This document shows, piece after piece, positions 1-7,587 of a stretch of 8,764 nt of DNA (position 1 is its first letter; each line of letters starts with the position of its first letter). The notes beneath the pieces are model-generated. The model was not told the origin of the DNA. It saw nothing but the letters and a program-made list of their open reading frames with translations, and did no database searches. The stretch lies in NCBI GenBank assembly GCA_003156695.1, contig PMHN01000205.1:1158-9921 (forward strand). The letters are read 5' to 3'. Position numbers and translations under genes: made by a program. This DNA comes from Gammaproteobacteria bacterium (GTDB lineage: Bacteria; Pseudomonadota; Gammaproteobacteria; Steroidobacterales; Steroidobacteraceae).

Positions 1-125
1 CAGAGGTTTAGCGAACCGATGCCTGAGGGGAATCGCACCGAGGTTTCCTCCTCGGCGCGCGGCGCGTTACCGGGCCCGACAAGGCACAGCATCATCGACA
101 CAAGCAGGAACGAGTAACGAAGCAC
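1..125 (-). CDS. 5' end of an exported protein of unknown function (partial)
   Basis: Reading leftward from a GTG at 125-123 there is an open frame of 41 codons with no stop before the window edge. A GGAGAG Shine-Dalgarno sequence lies at 137-132, six bases before the start. The product begins with a short N-terminus (one Arg), a hydrophobic stretch at residues 5-16 and an Ala-rich cleavage region ending near residue 24 (APRA, then EEE), so it looks like a Sec signal peptide. Too little of the mature protein is present to name a family. It is divergent from the hydrolase gene that starts at 256, and the roughly 130 bases between them would hold both promoters. The start and the reading frame are inferred from the SD sequence and signal peptide only. 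Confidence 0.5.
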   Translation of the reverse strand, partial: MLRYSFLLVSMMLCLVGPGNAPRAEEETSVRFPSGIGSLNL

Positions 126-255
126 GCCCGACTCTCCGATTCAGGTAATCTCGCACCACAAATCGTAAAAGATCGATGCTTCGTTGCGGAGCGAAATGTC
201 AGCCGAAGGACTGGGTACAGTCGGCGCACTTCGTGGCAACCCGGAGGAAATCCAG

Positions 256-1341
256 ATGTGGAAATACCTGCTCACGGTGTTGACGGCCGCAAGCTGTTGC
301 GCTCAGGCAGCGACCGACGATCCACCCAGCTGCCATGACAAGGACCGCGGAATCATTGCCGATCTCGACCATATCGTTGCTCCGCAGGGCATACAGGAAT
401 CCTACAAGCTGCACGTCGGCGGAATTGATCAGTGGGTCTATGTCCGTGGCCAGGACAAGGCGAACCCCATCATCCTGTTTATTCATGGGGGTCCCGCCGC
501 TCCGTTGTCCCCGGTCATGTGGCAATTTCAGCGCCCTCTGGAGGAGTACTTCACCCTGGTCAACTGGGACCAGCGCGGTGCCGGTAAGACCTACCTGACG
601 GTAAACCCTGATTCCATTGCCGATACCATCCACATTTCGCAGTACGTGAGTGATGCCATCGAAGTCGCGGAAGCCATCCGGCACAAGTACGGTGTCAGAA
701 AGCTGATCCTCATGGGGCACAGCTGGGGTACCGTCGTCGGCATGAAAGCATCTCTCGCCCGACCCGACCTGTTCTATGCCTACGTCGGCATCGGCCAGGT
801 GATCAACACCCGCACCAATGAAAAGCTGAGCTTTGAATACGGGCTCGAGCAGGCGAAGAAGACAAACAACACCGAGGCAGTCACGGAACTCGAGTCCATC
901 GCCCCCTATCCGGGCACGACGCCCATCACCCGAGAGCGGATCATCATCGCGCGAAAGTGGCCCCAATACTTTGGCGGCCTCAGCGCCTACCGCAGTGATT
1001 CGAGGTATTACTTCGACGGGCCCACGCTCTCGCCGGATTACGATCCCAAGGAGATCGCCTCCATCGATCAAGGCAACGGCTTCACCCTCGGGAAGCTCCT
1101 CCCCGAGTTCCTCGATGTGGATTTCACGGGCGTGAAGACGTTCCCCATTCCGGTGATCATGTTCATGGGGCGCCACGATTACACCACCCCGTCAGCACCC
1201 ACCGCCGAATGGCTTCAGGCCGTTCACTCACCTTACAAACGCGGTGTCTGGTTCGAGAACTCCGCGCACATGATACCGTGGGAGGAGCCTGGGAAAATGC
1301 TGCTGAGTTTGGTGACGTACGTGAAGCCGCTAGCCCGGTAG
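256..1341 (+). CDS. Exported alpha/beta hydrolase, proline iminopeptidase (S33)-like
   Basis: This encodes a 361-residue serine hydrolase of the alpha/beta fold, probably an aminopeptidase or esterase acting in the periplasm. Seen in the sequence: a signal peptide at residues 1-18 (MWKYLLTVLTAASCCAQA); an HGGP oxyanion motif at 77-80; the WDQRGAGK block at 104-111 that is typical of proline iminopeptidases; the nucleophile elbow GHSWGT with Ser156; a likely catalytic Asp308 in GRHDYTTP; and His338 in SAHMIPWEEP. The triad is complete. The frame is open upstream to a TTG at 184, but the ATG at 256 is preferred because GGAGG lies at 243-247, eight bases before it, and the signal peptide begins exactly there. 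A cysteine follows the hydrophobic core, but the preceding residues (AAS) do not make a good lipobox. The substrate cannot be told from sequence, since S33 relatives include peptidases, lactonases and epoxide hydrolases. No partner gene follows in the same direction. Confidence 0.85.
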   Translation: MWKYLLTVLTAASCCAQAATDDPPSCHDKDRGIIADLDHIVAPQGIQESYKLHVGGIDQWVYVRGQDKANPIILFIHGGPAAPLSPVMWQFQRPLEEYFTLVNWDQRGAGKTYLTVNPDSIADTIHISQYVSDAIEVAEAIRHKYGVRKLILMGHSWGTVVGMKASLARPDLFYAYVGIGQVINTRTNEKLSFEYGLEQAKKTNNTEAVTELESIAPYPGTTPITRERIIIARKWPQYFGGLSAYRSDSRYYFDGPTLSPDYDPKEIASIDQGNGFTLGKLLPEFLDVDFTGVKTFPIPVIMFMGRHDYTTPSAPTAEWLQAVHSPYKRGVWFENSAHMIPWEEPGKMLLSLVTYVKPLAR

Positions 1342-1613
1342 GGCTCTCTCCAAAGTCTCGCTCGAATGTGTCTGGGCTGTACGGGAACCGATTGACACAA
1401 GAGGCTGTTGCCCTCCCTACAGGCTGTTTTCGGCAGCTAGCTGTTACTGGACTACTAAGGTGGTCTCAAGACCTCAGCAGCATTTTGGCGTGCGTTTATA
1501 AGCGCAATCGAAAACACCTGGATTTCTTGATCGAGAACGAAGAACGCCGACTTTCTTGCGCTTATCCTGCGCTCAGCCAATCTCGGCGCCCATCGCTATC
1601 ACTCTGATCTGAT

Positions 1614-1658
1614 TGGTGGAAAGGGAGGGACTCGAACCCTCGACCCCGGCATTATGAG
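1614..1658 (-). pseudogene. 3' half of a CAT-anticodon tRNA (tRNA-Met-like); probable att-site remnant
   Basis: Read on the minus strand, this stretch folds as the last part of a tRNA. The anticodon loop CTCATAA is at 1658-1652, the 3' anticodon strand TGCCG at 1651-1647 and the variable loop GGGTC at 1646-1642. The T arm GAGGG-TTCGAGT-CCCTC pairs perfectly (1641-1625). Acceptor strand CCTTTCC, discriminator A and an encoded CCA follow (1624-1614). The 5' half is missing: no GGAAAGG acceptor strand or D arm lies at higher coordinates, and the bases just before the loop pair only partly with TGCCG. A break at the anticodon loop with a kept 3' half is what tyrosine-integrase insertion into a tRNA gene leaves at its distal end. 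By that logic the chromosome lies to the left and the element to the right. Confidence 0.75.
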
Positions 1659-1660
1659 CG

Positions 1661-2025
1661 CAGTAGTTGGCTCAAGGTAACCTGTAAATTCATCAACTTG
1701 CAATGGGCGCCCGTTCCAATTTGGCACTACTTAGCACAACTGGGCACAACTGATTCCCGCAAATCTCCCGCAGACGAATCGGTACAATCGCGCAATCTGC
1801 ATTGCGGTCCGAACACGCGGCACTTCCGGAAAACAGTCGCCGCCAGTACAACACCGCGAGCGGCATCGGCACCCATTGAAAGATGGCACGAAGAGCCATC
1901 GGCGCTAGCGCGATGCCACGGCGATCCATGGCTGCCCAGGCCTGCCGTATCCCGACGATAAGATCGCGAACCCGCGCTCACGGCAAAGAGGCCGAAGGCA
2001 GAGAGGGGCTTCATCTATCAGCACG
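1661..2025. other. Gene-free stretch between the tRNA remnant and the SulP gene
   Basis: No convincing gene is seen on either strand. Short open frames exist on both strands but lack recognisable domains or ribosome binding sites. No tyrosine-recombinase motif remains. The part nearest the tRNA remnant holds two sets of short direct repeats (1724-1772), reported separately. The rest runs into the 3' end of the SulP gene, and I found no clear terminator hairpin with a T tract there. Confidence 0.5.
1724..1753. repeat. Three tandem 10-bp repeats, candidate integrase arm sites
   Basis: The units are GCACTACTTA (1724-1733), GCACAACTGG (1734-1743) and GCACAACTGA (1744-1753), head to tail without gaps. 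Right after them, TCCCGCA occurs twice, at 1755-1761 and 1766-1772, eleven bases apart. Short direct repeats at about one helical turn beside a tRNA attachment site are typical of arm-type binding sites for tyrosine integrases or their excisionases. The role is inferred from form and position only. Confidence 0.5.
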
Positions 2026-3735
2026 TCATACCGCGTCCGCGCTCGGGGTGGTTGCCGCGAGTTGAATTGCGTCGGCAAAATTCTCGGCAAACTGCAGCGC
2101 ATGCCCGTCCGCCTGCAGGCCCATCTGCGCCAGGATCTCGCTCGGCTGCCGGCGCAGTCCCGAGAGGATCACGCGGGTGCCGTTGCGCCGGCAACGCTCG
2201 ATCATCTGGCGCAGCGCTCGCACACCGCTGACGTCAATCAGCGGCACCAAGCGCATGCGCAAGATGAATACCCGTGGCGTCGTCGTGAACTGGTTGAGGA
2301 CATCATCAAGGCGATTGGCGACGGCGAAGAACAAAGGTCCGGAAATCTGAAACGCTTCAACACCCGGCGAAAGTTGCGCGCGCTGATCCGCATGCGGCGC
2401 ATGGGTTAAATCGTCCTCGTCTTCCTCAAGCAGGGAGACGCGTGATTCCACGGCCACGACTTCACTCATCGAGTGCATGAAGAGGAAGGCGGCGAGCACG
2501 ATACCGACCTCGATGGCCACGGTGAGATCGAACACCACCGTCAGTCCAAAGGTTACAAGCAGTACCATCCGGTCGCCGAGTGGCCCATGCATCAGGTGGC
2601 GGAAGCTCTCAACCTCAGCCATGTACCAGGCCACCATCACCAGTAGGGCCGCCAGCACGGCGAGCGGCACGTAACTCATGAGCGGCGCCAGCGTCATGAC
2701 GAACAGCAGCAGAAACAGGGCATGCGCCATGCCGGCAACCGGGGAACGCGCTCCCGAGCGGATATTCGTCGCCGTGCGGGCAATAGCCCCCGTTGCCGGC
2801 AGGCCACCAAACAGCGCCGATGCGATGTTAGCTACGCCCTGTGCGACGAGCTCGCAATTGGAGCGATGCCGACCGCCGATCATGCCATCCGCCACGACCG
2901 CGGAGAGGAGCGACTCGACGCCTGCGAGAAAGGCAATCGTGAACGAGCTGGGAAACAGATCCCGCGTGCGTTCAAGTGGAATGTGCGGAAATGAGAAATG
3001 CGGCCAGGTCGCAGGAATGCCTCCAAAACGCGTACCGATCGTCGCCACGGGCAGGTGGACCAGGCCGACCAGGAGCGCGCCGGCAACCACGGCGATCAGG
3101 AACCCTGGCCAGTTCGGTCGGAGGCGACGCAAGGCAACTATCAGCACAAGACTTCCGGCGGCGAGCGCCACGGTAACGCCGCTGAGAGTTGGCAGGTTGG
3201 TGAAGTAGACAGACCAGCGCGCAAGGAAATCAGCGGGCACTTTGTCCATGTGCAGGCCGAGCAGGTCCTTTATCTGGCTGGAGAAGATGCTGACTGCGAT
3301 TCCGGAGGTAAAGCCGGTGATCACGGGCTGCGGGATATACTTGAGCAGCGTACCGATACGCAGCGCGCCGGCGGCGATCAGCATGATGCCGGCGAGTAGC
3401 GTGCACAGAATCAGGCCCCCATACCCGAACTTGTCGATGACGTTGAAGACAACCGGAACAAAGGCCGCGGTGGGCCCGCCGATCTGCACGCGCGAGCCGC
3501 CCAGGAGCGATATGAGAAAGCCGGCCACGATTGCGGTGTACAGGCCCTTCTCCGGCGTGGTGCCGGAGGCAATCGCGAGCGCCATCGCCAATGGCAGGGC
3601 GACGATCGAGACGGTGAGGCCGGCGACCAGGTCGGCACGCAAGTCGCGGCTCGTGTAGCCAAGCCGCAGGACGGTGACCAGTTTCGGAACGTACGCGTGC
3701 CAGGTACCCGGACGCGGCGTGATGGAGCTCGACAT
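2026..3735 (-). CDS. SulP-family anion permease with C-terminal STAS domain
   Basis: This encodes a 569-residue inner-membrane permease of the SulP/SLC26 family, whose members move sulfate, bicarbonate or dicarboxylates. The family signature is plain near the N-terminus: a DLRADLVAGLTVSIVALPLA segment (residues 31-50), then SGTTPEKGLYTAIVAG and GPTAAF near residue 90. Many hydrophobic segments follow to about residue 420. The C-terminal cytoplasmic part is a STAS domain with the LIDVSGVRAL motif at about 499-508, including the Asp-x-Ser-Gly site. Length matches bacterial members such as BicA and DauA. The start ATG at 3735 has no strong Shine-Dalgarno sequence but leaves a normal N-terminus. 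It is divergent from the Cyc2-like gene and shares a 340-bp intergenic region with it. No carbonic anhydrase neighbour is present, so bicarbonate against sulfate cannot be settled here. Confidence 0.92.
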   Translation of the reverse strand: MSSSITPRPGTWHAYVPKLVTVLRLGYTSRDLRADLVAGLTVSIVALPLAMALAIASGTTPEKGLYTAIVAGFLISLLGGSRVQIGGPTAAFVPVVFNVIDKFGYGGLILCTLLAGIMLIAAGALRIGTLLKYIPQPVITGFTSGIAVSIFSSQIKDLLGLHMDKVPADFLARWSVYFTNLPTLSGVTVALAAGSLVLIVALRRLRPNWPGFLIAVVAGALLVGLVHLPVATIGTRFGGIPATWPHFSFPHIPLERTRDLFPSSFTIAFLAGVESLLSAVVADGMIGGRHRSNCELVAQGVANIASALFGGLPATGAIARTATNIRSGARSPVAGMAHALFLLLFVMTLAPLMSYVPLAVLAALLVMVAWYMAEVESFRHLMHGPLGDRMVLLVTFGLTVVFDLTVAIEVGIVLAAFLFMHSMSEVVAVESRVSLLEEDEDDLTHAPHADQRAQLSPGVEAFQISGPLFFAVANRLDDVLNQFTTTPRVFILRMRLVPLIDVSGVRALRQMIERCRRNGTRVILSGLRRQPSEILAQMGLQADGHALQFAENFADAIQLAATTPSADAV

Positions 3736-4075
3736 GCCGGAACATTCTACGACAAACAGCCGGTTTCGACCCTCGACCGCGGCGATCCGATGCGCAGTGC
3801 TTGCATGGACTCGGTGCGTATTTACATCGGCTCACTTAGCGCAGACAGTTGGCGCCGTACGATGTCAGATCCAATCCCAACGCCGCGTTCGTCATCATCG
3901 CTCGCTCTCCTCAAGACGCTGCTTACACATTGGAGCCCTTGTGGCAGTCCTTTCGCCCATCGGTGTAAAGTACGCGCATACGCAAAACACCTTGCTGGGG
4001 TTCACCGTGGCTGCGTCCTGGCCTCGCGACGCTTCTCGCGCCAACGAAATGCAATTCGGAGCAGGGAGTTACGAC
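3736..4075. promoter_or_regulatory. Divergent intergenic region with a mirrored TGTAAA-TACGC element
   Basis: This 340-base gap separates the starts of the SulP gene (leftward) and the Cyc2-like gene (rightward), so both promoters should be here. TGTAAAGTACGC occurs on the plus strand at 3964-3975, and nearly the same element, TGTAAATACGC, on the minus strand at 3826-3816. Each points toward the gene on its side and has a CGG or CCG next to it (ATCGG before the plus copy, CCGA before the minus copy). They could be two -10-like regions or a pair of sites for one regulator. No strong sigma-70 pair could be assigned. The frame of the Cyc2-like gene stays open through much of this region, but nothing there looks like coding sequence of that protein. 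Confidence 0.4.
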
Positions 4076-5518
4076 ATGCCAGTCAGATGGGTCATCGACA
4101 GCGCTCGGCATTTCCCCACCATCGCAATGTTCGCCCTCACCCTGGCGGCTTTCGCGCCCGAGGCCCTCGCCGTGCCGAGCTTTGCAAGGCAAACCGGGAT
4201 GGCCTGCGAGGCGTGCCACACGGTCTACCCGGAGCTCACGCACTTCGGACGGGTGTTCAAGGCCAACGGCTATACGCTCACCAATCAGAAACAGGTGCGT
4301 GACGTCACCGGCACCAAGGAAGAGCTGCTGGCCCTCGCGCAGATCGCGCCGCTGTCGATCATGGCACAGATCTCATTGACGCAGATCAAGACCTCTGTGC
4401 CCGATCTCTCCAGCGCCGGCGCGCCGGGAGTGGCGCAAAACGGCACTGCCGGCTTTCCGCAGCAATTCAGCCTGTTCTACGCGGGCAAGATCGCTCCGAA
4501 TTTTGGCGCCATGTTCCAGCTGACCTACGCGAACGACAGCGGCACGATCGGAATCGACAACAGTGATCTGCGCTTTTCTGACATCGCACTGCTGCCGAAC
4601 AACGGACACCTGACCTACGGCGTATCGCTTAACAACAATCCGACGGTGCAGGACCTGTGGAACTCGACTCCGGCCTGGGGTTTCCCCTACGCCGCAAGCA
4701 ACGCGAATGTGTCCCCGCTGGCCGCAACCGCGATCGACCAGGCCTTTGCCCAGGATGTCGCGGGCCTCACCGGCTACGTCTTCTGGGACGAGTCGCTATA
4801 CGCCGAGTTCGGCGGCTACCGCTCGGCCAAGCAGGGTCAGACCAACGCGCTGACCGGAGGTGCGGGTCCGCTCGATGGCACTGCCTCGAACGTGCTGTCC
4901 GGGATCGCGCCCTACTGGCGCATCGCGTACGAATACAACTGGGACCGCCACTCCCTCGAGGCAGGCCTGTACGGGGCGCAGTTCAGGGTGTATCCAGGCG
5001 CGGGTGCGCCGTTAAGTGGGCCGCTGAACAAGTTCAACGACGTGGCCGAGGACTTTCAGTACCAGTTCGTGAGTGACGAACATCAGGTAACGGTCTCTGG
5101 AACCCACATCCACGAATCCATGACGCTCGATGCGAGCTTCGCGACCGGCGCCTCAGCCAATCCTGCCGACACGCTGAACACCACTCGCCTGTGGGCCACC
5201 TACTATTACCGGCGTCACATCGGTGCGACGGCTGGCTACTTCTCGACCTCGGGCAGTACCGACCCTGGGCTGTACCCGGCGACCATCAACCCTGCCCCGG
5301 CCGGTGGCCAGCCCGGTGTCATCACCAGCGTCAACGGCTCCCCGGACACCCGCGGCTGGATTGCCGAGCTCAACTATCTGCCATGGCTGAACGTCAAGCT
5401 GTCCGCTCAGTACACCTGGTACAGCAAATTCAACGGCGGCAGCAGCAACTATGACGGCGTCGGCCGCAATGCGTCCGACAACGATACGCTGTACCTGCTG
5501 CTGTGGTTCGCGTACTGA
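4076..5518 (+). CDS. Cyc2-like fused monoheme cytochrome c and outer-membrane porin
   Basis: The 480-residue product has a signal peptide (residues 1-32, ending EALA), then a short heme domain starting VPSFARQTG. A single CEACH motif (Cys44, Cys47, His48) is followed by YPELTHFGRVFKANGYT (51-67). This N-terminal pattern is characteristic of the Cyc2 family of outer-membrane cytochrome-porins. The remaining 400 or so residues alternate in beta-strand fashion, are rich in aromatic, Asn and Gly residues, and end in Tyr (LLLWFAY), as in outer-membrane barrels. Length is close to Cyc2 of A. ferrooxidans. The start at 4076 is chosen for GGGAG at 4064-4068 and the signal peptide; the frame is open further upstream to 3674 but overlaps the SulP 5' end. 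Family members include Fe(II) oxidases, but related cytochrome-porins occur in bacteria not known to oxidise iron, so the electron donor is an inference. It heads the cytochrome c4 and HiPIP genes. Confidence 0.8.
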   Translation: MPVRWVIDSARHFPTIAMFALTLAAFAPEALAVPSFARQTGMACEACHTVYPELTHFGRVFKANGYTLTNQKQVRDVTGTKEELLALAQIAPLSIMAQISLTQIKTSVPDLSSAGAPGVAQNGTAGFPQQFSLFYAGKIAPNFGAMFQLTYANDSGTIGIDNSDLRFSDIALLPNNGHLTYGVSLNNNPTVQDLWNSTPAWGFPYAASNANVSPLAATAIDQAFAQDVAGLTGYVFWDESLYAEFGGYRSAKQGQTNALTGGAGPLDGTASNVLSGIAPYWRIAYEYNWDRHSLEAGLYGAQFRVYPGAGAPLSGPLNKFNDVAEDFQYQFVSDEHQVTVSGTHIHESMTLDASFATGASANPADTLNTTRLWATYYYRRHIGATAGYFSTSGSTDPGLYPATINPAPAGGQPGVITSVNGSPDTRGWIAELNYLPWLNVKLSAQYTWYSKFNGGSSNYDGVGRNASDNDTLYLLLWFAY

Positions 5519-5528
5519 GGGTCACACC

Positions 5529-6203
5529 ATGCTCATCCCTACGACAAGCGCTCGCACCTTCGCCGGGGGCAAGCGCCGCGCGCGCCACTGGTGGCTCGGG
5601 GGCGCGGTGCTGCTATTAGCAGTAGGCACCTCGGTGCAGGCCGATGAGCCTGATGCCGAGGCCCGTGCCTACGCGCAAAAGATCGCGATTGGCACCTGCG
5701 GCACGTGTCACGGGCCAACCGGCAACAGCACTCAGCCGAAGTTCCCGCGGCTCGCAGCTCAGAACGCCAATTACCTGGCCGCGACGCTCAAGGCCTTCCG
5801 GTCGCAGACTCGTGGTGATCCGGATGCGATCGGCTACATGTGGGGCATGGCCAGCGAGCTCGATGATGCAACCATCGCAGCGCTCGCCGCCTACTACGCC
5901 TCGCAGAAGGCCGAAGCCTCCCGCTCGGGCGGTGATTCAGCGGCAATCTCCCGCGGCCGCGAGATCTACGAACATGGCATCGAGCCCGAGGGCGTACCAG
6001 CTTGCAGCGCCTGCCATGGCGCGGATGCCTACGGAACGAAGGACTTCCCACGGCTGGCGGGGCAGCATGCGCAGTACGTGCTCAAGCAATTGGCGTCCTT
6101 CCAGAGCAACATGCGCAACGTTGCTGTGATGCATGGCGTCGCGCAGAACCTACGCCTGACGGAAATGCAGGCGGTCGCAGCGTACCTTGAAGTGCAGCCC
6201 TAG
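5529..6203 (+). CDS. Diheme cytochrome c4, periplasmic
   Basis: This is a 224-residue electron carrier of the c4 type. A twin-Arg-rich N-terminus and hydrophobic core (residues 15-35) form a signal peptide ending SVQA at about residue 38. Two similar heme domains follow: CGTCH at 57-61 with a likely Met ligand at 104 (GYMWGM), and CSACH at 159-163 with Met201 (VAVMHGVA). Each domain carries the FPRLA motif and ends in a c4-like helix (IAALAAYYASQ and MQAVAAYLEV). The start ATG at 5529 lies ten bases after the TGA of the Cyc2-like gene, and GAGG at 5517-5520 overlaps that stop, so the two are probably translationally coupled. In A. ferrooxidans a c4-type diheme cytochrome (Cyc1) accompanies Cyc2 and passes electrons toward the oxidase; the same job is inferred here. 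Confidence 0.88.
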   Translation: MLIPTTSARTFAGGKRRARHWWLGGAVLLLAVGTSVQADEPDAEARAYAQKIAIGTCGTCHGPTGNSTQPKFPRLAAQNANYLAATLKAFRSQTRGDPDAIGYMWGMASELDDATIAALAAYYASQKAEASRSGGDSAAISRGREIYEHGIEPEGVPACSACHGADAYGTKDFPRLAGQHAQYVLKQLASFQSNMRNVAVMHGVAQNLRLTEMQAVAAYLEVQP

Positions 6204-6280
6204 CTGACCCGACGTCTGCCGTGCTTATTCTGATGAACCTTAAGCCCTGCCACCCTACCCAACAAGCAAAGGAGAAACCT

Positions 6281-6607
6281 ATGGGACGCGTCATGGTTGA
6301 ATCCCGCCGCGAGGTGCTCAAGATGATCGGCCTGGGCGCCGGGCTGATACCGATCGCCTGGGCCACGTCGAGGATCGCCGTAGCGGCCGATGTGCCGCTC
6401 GTGACCGCAGATGACCCGACGGCCAAGGCCCTCAAGTACACCAGCGATGCCAGCAAGACAGCCGATGCCAAGCCGGGCAGCAAGTGCGCCAACTGCTCTC
6501 TCTATCAGGGGGCCGCGGGTTCCGCCCAGGGCGGCTGCCTCCTGTTCCCGGGGAAGGCGGTAAAGGCGTCCGGATGGTGCAGCTCGTGGACAGCTAAGGC
6601 CTCTTGA
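6281..6607 (+). CDS. High-potential iron-sulfur protein (HiPIP), Tat-exported
   Basis: The 108-residue product is a small [4Fe-4S] electron carrier of the periplasm. The N-terminus has a Tat motif, SRREVLK at residues 8-14, before a hydrophobic stretch, with cleavage likely after AVAA near residue 36; export of a folded cluster protein fits Tat. The mature part carries the HiPIP ligands Cys69-x2-Cys72-x13-Cys86-x13-Cys100 and the conserved Tyr53 of the cluster pocket. The ATG at 6281 is preferred over the GTG at 6221 because AAAGGAG sits at 6268-6274 and the Tat motif starts right after. It follows the c4 gene by 77 bases and is likely in the same operon. HiPIPs accept electrons from c-type cytochromes or the bc1 complex and feed oxidases or reaction centres; the Iro protein of A. 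ferrooxidans is one of this family. Confidence 0.93.
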   Translation: MGRVMVESRREVLKMIGLGAGLIPIAWATSRIAVAADVPLVTADDPTAKALKYTSDASKTADAKPGSKCANCSLYQGAAGSAQGGCLLFPGKAVKASGWCSSWTAKAS

Positions 6608-6710
6608 ATCAGCGTCGCCACTCGAAATCCTGGCCTGCTTGCCCGATAGCTGCCAGTCACGAGTGTCTCCGCGGCATCAATGTTCAGCGATTAGTTGGTG
6701 GAAAGGGAGG

Positions 6711-6749
6711 CGACGTCCTCCCGCTTTCAGTAGCGGATGGCATTAGAGT
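6711..6749. repeat. Left inverted repeat of the IS3-family element
   Basis: It aligns to the inverted right end with one or two single-base gaps and overlaps the last codons of orfB, as is normal in this family. Its first bases also form a hairpin with the preceding sequence, GGGAGG-CGACGT-CCTCCC (6705-6722). Confidence 0.65.
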
Positions 6750-7587
6750 TTTCCGGCATTGTAACGGCCTTGATGGCCAACTGCTTTGCGTACTGAGCGG
6801 GCGTCAGCCCGCCCAGTGACTTCTTCGGTCTTTCCTCGTTGTATTCACGTCTCCAGGTCTCGATCACAGTGCGTGCGTGAGCCAGGCTCGTGAACCAGTG
6901 TTCGTTCAGACACTCGTCACGCAGCCGTCCGTTGAACGACTCCACGTACGCGTTCTGATTCGGCTTGCCCGGTTCGATCAGCCGCAGTGCGATGCCGTTG
7001 CGATGTGCCCAGGTCAGCATCGCCTTGCCGGTGAACTCCGCGCCGTTGTCCGTGCGGATCATCGTCGGCTTGCCACGCTGCGAGCAGATGCCGTCCAGTA
7101 TCCGCGTCAGATGATCCCCACCGATCGTGTGCTCCGGTACGATCGCGACCGCTTCGTGGGTCCCATCGTCGACGATCGCCAGGCACTTCACCGTGCGCCC
7201 CGATGCGATACGGTCAAACACAAAATCCATAGACCAGATCTCGTTGGCTCGGCCAGGACGGATCAGCGGCTGGCGATCCGCTACCGGGATCTTCTTGCGT
7301 CGCCGCCGCCGAATATGCAGCTTCTCGATCCGATACAGCCTCTCGACTCGCTTGTAGTTGATGAGCTCCCCGGCCTGCCGCAGTTTGAGATGGATCATAC
7401 CGACGCCATATCGGCGGTGACGCTGCGCCAGGGCGATGATGCGTTCGCGCAGTGAGATGTTGCGATCCGGTCGCGGTTGGTAGCGCAGCGCGCTCGCACT
7501 CATGCGCACAACCTGCAGACCGCGTCGCTCCGAGAGTCCTTGCGTCTGCATCCACCGCACCAGCTCGCGACGCGCTGGCGCGGTCAC
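6727..7587 (-). CDS. IS3-family transposase OrfB (DDE integrase domain)
   Basis: The 286-residue catalytic part of the transposase has a helical N-terminus (HTH_21-like, about residues 30-95, with the [13 protein letters not shown] motif) and an rve integrase core. The catalytic triad is visible: Asp in WSMDF, Asp in IRTDNGAEF, and Glu in [16 protein letters not shown], with 35 residues between the second and third. The C-terminal [10 protein letters not shown] and [17 protein letters not shown] segments are typical of IS3 members. The frame opens with a GTG at 7587 whose G is also the last base of the OrfA stop (TAGTG). OrfB is more likely made as an OrfAB fusion by frameshifting than from this GTG alone. 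No stop or frame break is seen. Confidence 0.93.
   Translation of the reverse strand: MTAPARRELVRWMQTQGLSERRGLQVVRMSASALRYQPRPDRNISLRERIIALAQRHRRYGVGMIHLKLRQAGELINYKRVERLYRIEKLHIRRRRRKKIPVADRQPLIRPGRANEIWSMDFVFDRIASGRTVKCLAIVDDGTHEAVAIVPEHTIGGDHLTRILDGICSQRGKPTMIRTDNGAEFTGKAMLTWAHRNGIALRLIEPGKPNQNAYVESFNGRLRDECLNEHWFTSLAHARTVIETWRREYNEERPKKSLGGLTPAQYAKQLAIKAVTMPENSNAIRY

Noticed and set aside
199..1176. Long minus-strand open frame of 325 codons opposite the hydrolase
   Set aside because: It is a frame shadow of a gene with a complete catalytic triad, signal peptide and SD sequence; its product has no recognisable domain.
1392..1420. TTGACA at 1392-1397 as a promoter
   Set aside because: The matching -10 position reads CCCTAC and no gene follows on that strand.
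1693..2014. Short minus-strand frames (1693-1929 and 1727-2014) as an integrase remnant or membrane peptide
   Set aside because: No recombinase motif, no SD sequence, and two overlapping frames are equally open, as expected by chance in GC-rich DNA.
1614..2025. Intact tRNA, or a tRNA split by a group I intron
   Set aside because: No GGAAAGG acceptor strand or D arm is found at higher coordinates up to the SulP gene, so no 5' half exists to pair with the 3' half.
3674..4075. Upstream extension of the Cyc2-like gene
   Set aside because: It overlaps the SulP start, lacks an SD sequence, and would bury the signal peptide that begins at 4076.
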